Source of the DNA: Martinezella hainanensis
GTDB taxonomy: Bacteria; Pseudomonadota; Alphaproteobacteria; Rhizobiales; Rhizobiaceae
Direction: 5' to 3'
Assembly (NCBI RefSeq): GCF_900094555.1
Contig: NZ_FMAC01000003.1
Span: 186,001-250,000, forward strand
Length of the DNA: 64,000 nt
Below are positions 43,239 to 51,499 of the stretch, one piece after another. Position numbers and translations under genes: made by a program. How positions within the stretch are numbered: the first letter of the stretch is position 1; the number at the start of each line of letters is the position of its first letter. Below the pieces are notes generated by a model. The model had not been told where the DNA came from. It saw only the letters and a list, made by a program, of their open reading frames with translations, and did not search any database.

Positions 43239-44141
43239 CTACCGAAGCGGGATCCAGAGCGGCGATTTCCAGGCCTTCAGCGCATCGAGGAAAACCTGCA
43301 GCTTCAGGGGAATGAAGCGCCGCGTCTGGTAGACTGCGTGCAGGAAGATTTCAGGCGAGGTCCACTCCGGCAGAAGGCGAACGAGTTCGCCGCGCTCGAT
43401 GCGCTCATCGCAGTAGTTCGAAGATAGCAGGCCTATGCCGTGCCCCTTGTAGGTGAATGCGCTCACGGACTGGAAGTCGCGGCTCGAGATCGGCCCCGAA
43501 ACCTGGACTTTCGCCGATTTGCGGCCGCTGACCAGATGCCATTCGGCTTCGTTGTTGCGGCTGTTCATCAAGATGCATTGGTGCTCGCTGAGATCCTCGG
43601 GTTTAGCGGGGATGGGCCGGCCGCGCAAATAGTCCGGTGTCGCCACCACATAGCGGACGCTCTTGCCGATGCGTTGCGCGATGATGGTCGAGTCCCGCAG
43701 TTCCCCGAAGCGGATGGCGAGATCGACATTCTCGGCGATCAGGTCGAGAAACGTATTGGTGATGAAGAGATCGATCCGGATGAGCGGATAGGTTTTCAGG
43801 AAATCGGATATGAAATCGTAGAACGGCTCCTGGCTCAGGACCACGGGAGCCGATATACGGAGAAGCCCTTCCGGCTTTCTCTGTGTGTCGACGAGCACTC
43901 GCTCGGCATCATGGAGATGACTGAGCGGCTCGCTGCACTGGTTGAAATAGGCGCGTCCTTGTGCCGTAAGATTCAATTTGCGCGTCGTGCGCTGCAGCAG
44001 CGTGACGCCCAGTTGCTCTTCCAGCGCCGTTACCCTTCGGCTCACGGTGGAAACGGGCATGCCGAGAGCGTGAGCCGCGCGGCTGAAGCTTTCGAACTGC
44101 GCCACCTTCACAAATATCGCAATGTCGTTCAGGTCGGTCAT
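43239..44141 (-). CDS. LysR-family transcriptional regulator
   Basis: A 300-residue LysR protein. The winged helix is at about 1-65 (FVKVAQFESFSRAAHALGMPVSTVSRRVTALEEQLGV), followed by the effector domain (LRISAPVVLSQEPFYDFISDFL onward). It belongs to the DsdC/AaeR-like branch that regulates divergent short-chain dehydrogenase genes. ATG 44141 gives the normal N-terminus; the frame extends upstream to 44225 without support. Divergent from the SDR-RidA pair, with dyads in the gap that could be its binding site. Confidence 0.9.
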   Translation of the reverse strand: MTDLNDIAIFVKVAQFESFSRAAHALGMPVSTVSRRVTALEEQLGVTLLQRTTRKLNLTAQGRAYFNQCSEPLSHLHDAERVLVDTQRKPEGLLRISAPVVLSQEPFYDFISDFLKTYPLIRIDLFITNTFLDLIAENVDLAIRFGELRDSTIIAQRIGKSVRYVVATPDYLRGRPIPAKPEDLSEHQCILMNSRNNEAEWHLVSGRKSAKVQVSGPISSRDFQSVSAFTYKGHGIGLLSSNYCDERIERGELVRLLPEWTSPEIFLHAVYQTRRFIPLKLQVFLDALKAWKSPLWIPLR

Positions 44142-44159
44142 GTCGTGATTTTTGCATGA

Positions 44160-44187
44160 ATGGAAAATTGATTCCATATATTTCCAT
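44160..44187. promoter_or_regulatory. Candidate LysR binding site
   Basis: ATGGAAA (44160-44166) and TTTCCAT (44181-44187) are inverted, and TGGAA (44161-44165) with TTCCA (44172-44176) forms a second, overlapping dyad. They lie 18-46 bases upstream of the lysR start, between lysR and the divergent SDR gene, the usual place for an autoregulatory site. Confidence 0.55.
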
Positions 44188-44320
44188 CTAATCGCATAAA
44201 GCCCAAATGGGCATATTCCTCTCACGAGAGCAAGCCAACCACCTCATCCTCTCTCGATCACGCCGGCTTTCGAAGCCAGGCGCGCGGCGGTGGGGTCGCT
44301 TCGTGCAAAGGAGAATGACA

Positions 44321-45046
44321 ATGCAAACAGGAAAGACGGTGCTCATTACCGGGGCCTCGCAGGGCATCGGTGCGGCAATTGCCAATACCTTCCTCGACCG
44401 CGGTTACAATGTGGTCGCAACCTCGCGCCGGGTCAGCCAGACGAACGAGATCAAGGCCTCAGAAAGATTGGTCCGTGTCGATGGCGATATTGCCGATCCA
44501 GCCACGGCTGAGCGCGTTGTAGACGCCGCGCTCGCCCGCTTCGGAACGATCGACGCGCTCGTCAACAATGCCGGTATCTTCTTCACCAAGTCGTTCGTGG
44601 ACTACACGGCCGAGGATTACCGCCAGCTTGCCGCCACGAATCTGGAGGGCTTTATCCATCTGACACAGCTTGCTGTACGACAGATGCTGAAGCAGAAGAC
44701 CAGCGGCAGCATCGTCAGCATCACGACACCCCTGGTCGATCATCCGATCGCCGGCATCAATGCTTCCGTCGCCATGGCCACCAAGGGCGGGATTGAGGCG
44801 ATGTCGAAAAATATTGCCCTCGAATACGCGAAAGAGGGCATCCGTGTGAATACGGTTGCGCCCGGCGTGGTCGATACACCGCTGCACAAGGATAATCCCA
44901 AGGATTTCCTCAAGACCTTATCACCGATGGAAGGCATCTCCTCCGCCCAGGAAATCGCCGATGCCGTCCTCTTCCTGACCGAGGCTCGGCGCATAACCGG
45001 GGAGGTGCTGAACGTCGACGGCGGCGCACATCTGGGCAAATGGTAA
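44321..45046 (+). CDS. Short-chain dehydrogenase/reductase family protein without the catalytic tyrosine
   Basis: A 241-residue Rossmann-fold protein with the cofactor motif TGASQGIG (about 11-18), NNAG near 82-85, and the C-terminal VNTVAPGVVDTP. The active-site YxxxK appears as AxxxK (VAMATKGG), so the lysine is kept but the tyrosine is replaced by alanine, and the serine region reads ITTPLVDHP. Reduction by the standard SDR mechanism is therefore doubtful. ATG 44321 with AAAGGAGA upstream is the best start; the frame is open from 44207. It overlaps the RidA gene by 7 bases and is divergent from the LysR gene. Confidence 0.85.
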   Translation: MQTGKTVLITGASQGIGAAIANTFLDRGYNVVATSRRVSQTNEIKASERLVRVDGDIADPATAERVVDAALARFGTIDALVNNAGIFFTKSFVDYTAEDYRQLAATNLEGFIHLTQLAVRQMLKQKTSGSIVSITTPLVDHPIAGINASVAMATKGGIEAMSKNIALEYAKEGIRVNTVAPGVVDTPLHKDNPKDFLKTLSPMEGISSAQEIADAVLFLTEARRITGEVLNVDGGAHLGKW

Positions 45047-45528
45047 GCGCGGTCGCAGCGTCGGCTGCTGGCGCGGAACAGCGGCTTAAGGATCTTGGTT
45101 ACCTGCTTCCGCCACCTCCGACACCATTTGGAGCCTATGTGGAAGGGATACGGATCGGAAAGCTCCTGTTCCTGAGCGGCATGCTGCCGGTCATCGACCG
45201 CAAGCCGCAATTTGTCGGCCGCCTTGGTGCGGAACTATCCGTAGAGGATGGATACAAGGCTGCCGAGCTTGCGACTCTCAGCGCATTGTCGGCGATCAAA
45301 GAATATCTCGGTTCGCTCGACAAGGTCACAGCGGTTGCCAAGCTCGGCGTCTACATTGCAACGCAAGGCGATTTCCGTGATCACCCGAAAGTCGCCGATG
45401 GAGCCTCCGAATTGCTCCTCAAGATCTTCGGTCCTGAATTGTTGTCGGGCCGCGTGGTCCTTGGCGTCGCCAGCCTGCCACTTGGTCTGCCGGTTGAAAT
45501 CGAGCTCGTGCTCGAGGTCGCGGATTGA
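45040..45528 (+). CDS. RidA (YjgF/UK114) family protein
   Basis: A 162-residue RidA-family protein with an N-terminal extension. PTPFGAYVEGIRIGKLLFLSGMLPV matches the family entry, and the C-terminal GRVVLGVASLPLGLPVEIELVLEV carries the arginine that binds the carboxylate of the enamine/imine intermediate and the conserved Glu. RidA proteins hydrolyse reactive enamines to 2-oxo acids. Its 7-base overlap with the SDR gene argues for shared function, perhaps processing of an imine or enamine made or used by the SDR protein. Confidence 0.88.
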   Translation: MVSAVAASAAGAEQRLKDLGYLLPPPPTPFGAYVEGIRIGKLLFLSGMLPVIDRKPQFVGRLGAELSVEDGYKAAELATLSALSAIKEYLGSLDKVTAVAKLGVYIATQGDFRDHPKVADGASELLLKIFGPELLSGRVVLGVASLPLGLPVEIELVLEVAD

Positions 45529-45581
45529 GATGCTTTACCCCGGTCGGACAAGTTCCGATCGGGGTGGGCTAATGAATACGA

Positions 45582-46703
45582 CTAGTTCAACCGGTGACGG
45601 AACATCCAGGCGGCGACTGGCATGGTCGCGGCGGCGATGGCGACGAGCGCCAGCATGTCGGGAAGCAGTGTATCAAGGCCCGCACCTTCGAGGTAGACGC
45701 CGCGGGTGATGCTGATTGCGTATTTCAGCGGATTGATCATTGTCGCATATTGCAGGACCTCGGGCATGTTGTCGGTCGGCGACATCAGCCCGGAGAGCAG
45801 CATGAACGGCATCAGGAAGACGAAGCAGAGGATCATCGCCTGCTGCATGTTGGCGGCGATCGACGACAGGAACAGTCCGAAGCCGATCGCCGCGGCAAGG
45901 AAGAGGCTCAGCCCGAGATAGAGCGTCAGGAACGAGCCGGCAAACGGGATGCGGAACCAGAACAAGGCCACCAGCAGGATCGTCGATGCCTGGGTGATGC
46001 CGACGATCATCGAGGGCACCGCCTTGCCGATCATGATCTCGGTCGGCGTGAAGGGTGCGACGAGCAGCTGATCGAAGGTTCCTTCCTCGCGTTCGCGGGC
46101 GACGGACATGGCCGTCAGCATCATCGTCATCAGCATGGTGATCGTGCCGATCAGCGAGGGGACCATGCTCCATCGCGTTTCCAGCTGCGGATTGTACCAG
46201 GCGCGGGTCGCGACCTGCACGGCATTGCCGGCGCCGCCCTTCTGAGCAAGCCAGTCCGCGGTGAAATCGCTGACGATCGTATTGGCATAGCCCTGCGCGA
46301 TACCGCTGGTATTGGAGTTTCTGCCATCGCCGATGACCTGTATTGTGCCGGAGGTTCCGGATTCCAGCTGCCTTTCGAAATCGTGCTCGATGACGATGAT
46401 CAGCACCGCCTGCTTGGTATCGAGGAGTTTTACCGCCTGGCCCGTCTGCGTCAGCGTTGCCACCCTTTCGAATATGCCCGATCCCTCGAGCTTGGCGACA
46501 AGGTTACGCGACGTCGTCGTCCTGTCCTGGTCGACGAGCGCGTAGGGGACTGTGTTGAGGTCATAGGTGGCGGCGTAGCCGAAGATCAGGCACTGGAGGA
46601 TGGGCGGAACGACGAGACTTGCCCGGCTTCTCGGGTCCTTCAGGATGACGAGGAGTTCCTTGCGGATCAGCGTTGCGATGCGCAAAAGTGAGGCGATCAA
46701 CAT
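45582..46703 (-). CDS. ybhR: ABC-2 type permease, YbhR-like
   Basis: A 373-residue ABC-2 permease. A first helix near 22-42 (SLVVPPILQCLIFGYAA) is followed by a large periplasmic domain and five C-terminal helices, with AREREEGTFDQLLVAPFTPTEIMIGKAVPS as the conserved coupling segment. E. coli YbhR has almost the same length and place. The frame is open far upstream (47219) but ATG 46703 is 2 bases past the YbhS-like stop and is preferred. Last gene of the ybhGFSR-like operon, which in E. coli forms a drug/xenobiotic exporter. Confidence 0.9.
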   Translation of the reverse strand: MLIASLLRIATLIRKELLVILKDPRSRASLVVPPILQCLIFGYAATYDLNTVPYALVDQDRTTTSRNLVAKLEGSGIFERVATLTQTGQAVKLLDTKQAVLIIVIEHDFERQLESGTSGTIQVIGDGRNSNTSGIAQGYANTIVSDFTADWLAQKGGAGNAVQVATRAWYNPQLETRWSMVPSLIGTITMLMTMMLTAMSVAREREEGTFDQLLVAPFTPTEIMIGKAVPSMIVGITQASTILLVALFWFRIPFAGSFLTLYLGLSLFLAAAIGFGLFLSSIAANMQQAMILCFVFLMPFMLLSGLMSPTDNMPEVLQYATMINPLKYAISITRGVYLEGAGLDTLLPDMLALVAIAAATMPVAAWMFRHRLN

Positions 46704-46705
46704 GG

Positions 46706-47857
46706 CTATGCGATCCTCTTTCGGGTCATTCGCACGGCAAGCGCCAAAAGGGCCGTGGCCATGCCGGCAAGCACTGCCGCATTCGGCAGAATGACGCTCC
46801 AGATATTGCCGGCGAGAAACAAGGTTTGCAGCAGGGTGACGAAATACCGGCCGGGGAAGATGTAGGTGATGATCTGCACGGCCACTGGCATGCTCCGCGG
46901 ATCGAACATGAAGCCCGAGAGCATCATGGCCGGCAGGAAGGTCACGAGAACGGTCACCTGGCTTGCGATGAACTGGCTCTTCGTGATCGAGGATATGGCA
47001 AGGCCAAGGCCCAGCGCCACCAGAAGATAGAGCATGGAGACGACGGTGAGGATCAGCAGCGATCCGCGCAGCGGCACGCCGAAGAGCAGCCGGCTGCCGA
47101 CGACGCACAGTGCAAGGCCAGCAAGTCCGAGAAGAAAATAGGGAACGGTCTTGCCGAGCAGGATCTCGGTCGAGCGCACCGGCGTTACGAACAGCGCCTC
47201 GAAGGTGCCGCGTTCCCATTCTCGGGCCATGACGAGGGCGGTCAGAAGCGCGCCGATCAGCGTCATGACGAGGACGACGAGGCCGGGGACAAGGAAGTAG
47301 CTGCTATCATTGGCTTCGTTGAACCACAGCCGGGATTCGATCGTGACGCTGCCGCTGCCGACCGTCCTCTTTCGCGACGCTTCCTTGGCGGCCCAGACGC
47401 CGACTGCCGCTTCGGCATAGCTCAGCGATATGCGCGCCGTATTGGCATCGCTGCCGTTGACGACCACCTGAACCTCGCCGTTTCCCTGGGCGACCTTGCG
47501 CGCGAAATCCGAGGGTATGCGCAGGATGGCCCTTGCCTCGGATGAGAGGAGCATCTTTTCTGCCTCGGCCATCGTCTTGACCGGCTTCGGCGAGAAGTAA
47601 CTGGAGAGCTCGAAGGCTGCGGCCACGCTGCGCGCTTCGGCCGAATTCTCTTCCATGACGATCGCAACGGGAACGTTCTTGACGTCGAGATTGATGCCGT
47701 ATCCAAACAGGATCAGCAGCGCCACCGGCATGACGATGCCGATCGCGATGCTGCTCGGGTCGCGCAGGAGCTGCCAGGTTTCCTTGCGGATGAGCGCACG
47801 GATGCGGCGCAGGGCTGCGCGAAATCCCTGGGCTGGTCTGTCGATGGACTGGGTCAT
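46706..47857 (-). CDS. ybhS: ABC-2 type permease, YbhS-like
   Basis: A 383-residue ABC-2 permease with the same layout as its downstream neighbour: one N-terminal helix (PSSIAIGIVMPVALLILFGYGI), a periplasmic domain, and C-terminal helices with AREWERGTFEALFVTPVRSTEILLGKTVPYFLLG. ATG 47857 overlaps the stop of the tandem-ATPase gene (ATGA). It should form a heterodimeric channel with the YbhR-like protein, driven by the fused ATPase. Confidence 0.9.
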   Translation of the reverse strand: MTQSIDRPAQGFRAALRRIRALIRKETWQLLRDPSSIAIGIVMPVALLILFGYGINLDVKNVPVAIVMEENSAEARSVAAAFELSSYFSPKPVKTMAEAEKMLLSSEARAILRIPSDFARKVAQGNGEVQVVVNGSDANTARISLSYAEAAVGVWAAKEASRKRTVGSGSVTIESRLWFNEANDSSYFLVPGLVVLVMTLIGALLTALVMAREWERGTFEALFVTPVRSTEILLGKTVPYFLLGLAGLALCVVGSRLLFGVPLRGSLLILTVVSMLYLLVALGLGLAISSITKSQFIASQVTVLVTFLPAMMLSGFMFDPRSMPVAVQIITYIFPGRYFVTLLQTLFLAGNIWSVILPNAAVLAGMATALLALAVRMTRKRIA

Positions 47858-49614
47858 GCCGCCTTCTCCATTTGTCTGTGCCGCTCTTTCTCGACGATGG
47901 TGATGAAGGCCTCCTCCATCGTCGCAGCCGCTTCGCCATGGGCGCCGGCGTGGGCGCGGATTTCGACCGGCGTTCCCTCGGCCAGGTTCTTGCCGGCATC
48001 GAGGATGATGATCCGGTCGCAATATTCGGCCTCTTCCATGAAATGCGTCGTAACGATGATGGTGACACCCTGCTCCGAGAGAGCGGTAATCCGCCCCCAG
48101 AATTGCCGTCGCGCCAGCGGGTCGGCACCGCTCGTGGCTTCGTCGAGGAAGAGAATGTCCGGCTCGTGCAGGAGAGCGGCGGCCAATGCCAGCCGCTGCT
48201 TGAAACCGCCCGGAAGCTGGCCGCTCGGCAGTCTTGAAAACTGGTCGAGCTCGAACTGGCTCTTTAGTGTGGCGATCCTGTCCTTTCGGTGTTTGCCGCG
48301 CAGTCCGTAGGCGCTTGCGAAGAATTCCAGATTCTCGTCGACGCTGAGCTGGCCATAGAGCGAAAATTTCTGTGCGACATAGCCCAGTCGTTCCCGCGCC
48401 TTCGCGCCTGCCTTCAGCAGGTCGGAGCCAGCGACCATCAACGTGCCGCCGCTTGCTGGAAGCAGGCCGCAGAGCATTCGGAAGGTCGTGCTCTTTCCCG
48501 CACCGTTCGGGCCAAGCAGACCATAGACCTCACCCTTGCGGACGCTGAAGCTGACATGATCGACGGCGGTGAAATCCCCGAACTTGCGGACGAGGTCGCG
48601 AACCTGCACGACCGTTTCATCGCCATTGCGATTGCTCGACGAAGCGCCGTCATGGCCTTTGCGCTCGATATCTCCGGCAACAGCATCGAACAGCATCATG
48701 AAAGCATCTTCAAAGCGCGGTGCTACGCTTTCTGTCTCAAGCCTCGTGCCGCCCAGCTCCAGTGGCTCGTCCTTCTGGTCCGGCTTGCGTACGATCCGCA
48801 CGCGGCCGGCCTCCGGCACGGCATCGACAATGCCGGGAAGAGCAAAGAGACGCGCCTGCAGCGACCTTGCCGGCATATCGTTCATGCCCCGGACCATGAA
48901 GCAGCAACCATCGGCCTTTGCCGTAATCTTGGATGGTGGCCCCTGGTCGAGGATCTTGCCCGCATGCATAAGCACGGCATGTTCGCAGCGTTCGGCCTCA
49001 TCAAGGTACGAGGTCGCCATGATCACCGAAAGCCCATCTTCCTTGACGAGCTTGAAGACGATTTCCCAGAGCTCGCGCCGCGACAGCGGGTCGACGCCAA
49101 CCGTGGGCTCATCGAGCAGCAGCAGTTCCGGTGCCCGCACCAGCGTGCAGGCGAGGCCGAGCTTCTGCTTCATGCCCCCCGACAATTTGCCCGCTGGACG
49201 TTCCTTGAATCGGCCGAGCTGCGTCATCTCGAAAAGCCGGGGATAGGTTTCGTCGCGCTGCAACTGCGTCACGCCATGCAGATCGGCGTAGAGATCGAGG
49301 TTCTCCTGAACGCTCAAATCTTCATAGAGGCCGAATTTTTGGGGCATATAGCCGATCCGGTCCTGGACATGTTGCGGCTCTTTGGCGATGTCGATGCCGA
49401 TCACCTCCAGGCTGCCGACATCCGGCGCGATGAGGCCGCATGCCAGGCGCAGCAGTGTCGTCTTGCCGGCGCCGTCCGGACCGACGAGCGCCGTCAACGC
49501 CCCCTTGCGGACGTCGAGCGAGACATCGGCAAGCGCCTCCACCGTTTCGCCGGTATCCCGCCGAAACGTCTTGCGAACATTCCTTGCTATGACCGAGAGA
49601 TCGCCGGAGCTCAT
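47854..49614 (-). CDS. ybhF: Tandem ABC ATPase, YbhF-like
   Basis: A 586-residue protein with two complete ABC domains, about 1-240 and 335-580. The first has GPDGAGKTTLL, LSGGMKQKLGLA and LLLLDEPTVGVDPLSRRE. The second has GPNGAGKSTTF, a variant signature LPGGFKQRLALA (Pro in place of Ser) and ILFLDEATSGADPLARRQ. Size and double layout match E. coli YbhF. It powers export by the YbhS/YbhR-like permeases. The changed second signature may make the two ATP sites unequal. Confidence 0.92.
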   Translation of the reverse strand: MSSGDLSVIARNVRKTFRRDTGETVEALADVSLDVRKGALTALVGPDGAGKTTLLRLACGLIAPDVGSLEVIGIDIAKEPQHVQDRIGYMPQKFGLYEDLSVQENLDLYADLHGVTQLQRDETYPRLFEMTQLGRFKERPAGKLSGGMKQKLGLACTLVRAPELLLLDEPTVGVDPLSRRELWEIVFKLVKEDGLSVIMATSYLDEAERCEHAVLMHAGKILDQGPPSKITAKADGCCFMVRGMNDMPARSLQARLFALPGIVDAVPEAGRVRIVRKPDQKDEPLELGGTRLETESVAPRFEDAFMMLFDAVAGDIERKGHDGASSSNRNGDETVVQVRDLVRKFGDFTAVDHVSFSVRKGEVYGLLGPNGAGKSTTFRMLCGLLPASGGTLMVAGSDLLKAGAKARERLGYVAQKFSLYGQLSVDENLEFFASAYGLRGKHRKDRIATLKSQFELDQFSRLPSGQLPGGFKQRLALAAALLHEPDILFLDEATSGADPLARRQFWGRITALSEQGVTIIVTTHFMEEAEYCDRIIILDAGKNLAEGTPVEIRAHAGAHGEAAATMEEAFITIVEKERHRQMEKAA

Positions 49615-49626
49615 GGCATCCTCGTT

Positions 49627-50637
49627 CTATTGCTGTTCGGTAGTGGCAACATTGGCCTGCTCGCCCGGAAGCGGCCTGACGGTTGCCGGCATGCCCAGTC
49701 GCAGCACGTTGTCGGGATCGTCCACGAAGATTCTGACTTCATAGACGAGGCTGGTGCGCAGTTCTTCCGTCTGCACAGACTTCGGCGTGAACTCTGCAAC
49801 GGAGGAAATGAAGCCGATCCATCCCTGGATTGTGCGCCCGGGCAGCGAATCCATGGTGACATTCGCCTTCATGCCGGGGCGGAGCATTCCAAGCTGGGTT
49901 TCCGAGACATAGGCGCGCACCCATTTCGGGCTGATGGTCGCAAGCGAAAAGGCTGCACGTGTGGGGGAGGCCATTTCGCCGGGTTCGATCAGTCTTGACT
50001 GCACGATCGCGTCGACAGGCGCCTTCAGCTCGGCATCGGCAAGCTGCTGGTGCAGGAGCGCGACATTGGCTTCTGCCGCATGCAGCTGCGCTTCCGCCTC
50101 CTGAATGTCCTCGATGCGGGAGCCGACGACGAGCAGATCCAGCGCCTTCTGGTTCGCGACCACTTTGGCGTCGGCAACGGCGGACGCCGAGCGCGCTTCG
50201 TCCAGAGCCTGCTGGCTGACGGCGGCTTTGGGAGCAAGGGCGGTCTGACGCTCGAGCTGGGCGCGCGCGTTCACTGCTTCCGCCTTGGCGGATTCGAGAT
50301 TGGCGCGGGATTGCGCAATCTCCTCCGGGCGACTGCCGTTCTTGAGGCGGTCGAGATTGGCGCGTTGGCTCGCGGCCTGCGCCTCGGCTTGGGCGACCTG
50401 CGGCATCAACCGGCTTGTATCCAGCTTGGCAACGATCTGGCCTTTCTTGACTTGTGCGCCCTCTTCGACAAGGACTTCGGCCACACGTTCGCTGCCGTTG
50501 AAGGCGAGGCTGAGCTGTCTGAAATCGATATTTCCATAGAGAACGAGTTCGTTCGAGCCGCTGTCCCGATGAAAATACCACCAGGCACCGCCCGCGACGG
50601 CGATCAGGAGAACCAGGATGACGATGACGCGCTGCAT
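49627..50637 (-). CDS. ybhG: HlyD-family periplasmic adaptor, YbhG-like
   Basis: A 336-residue membrane fusion protein: a short N-terminal helix (MQRVIVILVLLIAVAGGAWW), the first lipoyl half (LVLYGNIDFRQLSLAFNGSERVAEVLVEEGAQV), a helical hairpin (about 70-190) and the second half with the beta-barrel. A GSRPEEIAQ segment is typical of the YbhG/YhiI group. ATG 50637 has GGAG upstream at slightly long spacing; TTG 50655 is an alternative. First gene of the exporter operon and divergent from the CecR-like regulator. Confidence 0.88.
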   Translation of the reverse strand: MQRVIVILVLLIAVAGGAWWYFHRDSGSNELVLYGNIDFRQLSLAFNGSERVAEVLVEEGAQVKKGQIVAKLDTSRLMPQVAQAEAQAASQRANLDRLKNGSRPEEIAQSRANLESAKAEAVNARAQLERQTALAPKAAVSQQALDEARSASAVADAKVVANQKALDLLVVGSRIEDIQEAEAQLHAAEANVALLHQQLADAELKAPVDAIVQSRLIEPGEMASPTRAAFSLATISPKWVRAYVSETQLGMLRPGMKANVTMDSLPGRTIQGWIGFISSVAEFTPKSVQTEELRTSLVYEVRIFVDDPDNVLRLGMPATVRPLPGEQANVATTEQQ

Positions 50638-50723
50638 GCTTAGTTTGAACTCCAAAGAAATGCCGGCCTTGGGGAAACGAACGATGACTGAGACCGATCA
50701 GCGGGTGATTATAACACTTGTAA

Positions 50724-50752
50724 AATTCAAATTTCAAATTAATATTTGAATT
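50724..50752. promoter_or_regulatory. Palindromic operator between ybhG and cecR
   Basis: AATTCAAAT (50724-50732) and ATTTGAATT (50744-50752) form a perfect 9-bp-arm dyad with an 11-base spacer; a nested dyad TTCAAAT (50733-50739) and ATTTGAA (50744-50750) shares the right arm. The region is very AT-rich and lies 18 bases before the regulator's ATG. It is the probable CecR-type binding site for both directions. Confidence 0.75.
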
Positions 50753-50769
50753 AATGGAAGGCAGAACCA

Positions 50770-51468
50770 ATGGCCAAGGGCAATAGACGAACGGCGCGAT
50801 CTCGGGATCGGCAGGACGGTGCGGCCACGCGGACGAGCTTGCTCGAAGCAGGCGGCGCCGTCTTTGCCGAGTTCGGCTTCGATCGCGCGACTGCAAAGGA
50901 AATCGCCTTGCGTGCAGGGACGAACGCGGCGGCGGTGAACTATCACTTCGGCGGCATAGAGGCGCTGTACGAAGATGTTCTTGCTGAGGCGCATCACCGC
51001 CTGATGAGTTACGATGTGCTTGCCCGAACGGTTGCCGCAGACATCGAGCCGAAAGAGAAGCTGCGGGGGTTTATCGGGCTGCTGGTCAAGGTCGTGCGAA
51101 CGGGCAATGAGCATTCATGGCCGGCGAAGGTGATTGTCCGCGAACTGATCGCGCCAACGCCGCATATCGACAAGCTTCGCCGCGAGGAAATTGAACCTAA
51201 AAAGGCTTTGCTGTTCGGCGTCATCGCACAGATCATCGGCGTGGCGTCGGATCACCCATTCGTCGCTCAGGCGGCACTTTCGACGATGGCGCCGTGTTTC
51301 ATGCTGCTGGTTGCCGAGAAACGCGTCTCCGAGATCATTCCGGCGCTCGGGCGGGACGTGACGACGGATGCGGAGCTGGCGGAGCGGTTGGTTCGCTTTG
51401 CCCTTGGTGGTCTCGCCCAGCTTTCGCTGTTGGCGCAGGCGGAGAGATCACCGGATCAATCGATCTGA
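50770..51468 (+). CDS. cecR: CecR-like TetR-family regulator
   Basis: A 232-residue TetR regulator with the helix-turn-helix at about 20-70 (FAEFGFDRATAKEIALRAGTNAAAVNYHFGGIEALYEDVL) and the C-terminal domain found in E. coli CecR/YbiH. In E. coli cecR (ybiH) lies next to and controls ybhGFSR, affecting sensitivity to cefoperazone and chloramphenicol. The same set is present here, divergent rather than co-directional. The AT-rich dyad upstream is the likely operator. Confidence 0.88.
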   Translation: MAKGNRRTARSRDRQDGAATRTSLLEAGGAVFAEFGFDRATAKEIALRAGTNAAAVNYHFGGIEALYEDVLAEAHHRLMSYDVLARTVAADIEPKEKLRGFIGLLVKVVRTGNEHSWPAKVIVRELIAPTPHIDKLRREEIEPKKALLFGVIAQIIGVASDHPFVAQAALSTMAPCFMLLVAEKRVSEIIPALGRDVTTDAELAERLVRFALGGLAQLSLLAQAERSPDQSI

Positions 51469-51499
51469 CCCTTCGCAAACAACGCAGTATCAGGCTACC

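Noticed and set aside
45582..47219. A 545-residue reading of the YbhR-like permease gene
   Set aside because: The first 172 codons run through the YbhS-like gene in another frame; ATG 46703 gives the normal family length.
48289..49998. A 569-codon plus-strand ORF opposite the tandem ATPase
   Set aside because: Antisense shadow of a gene with two complete ABC domains.
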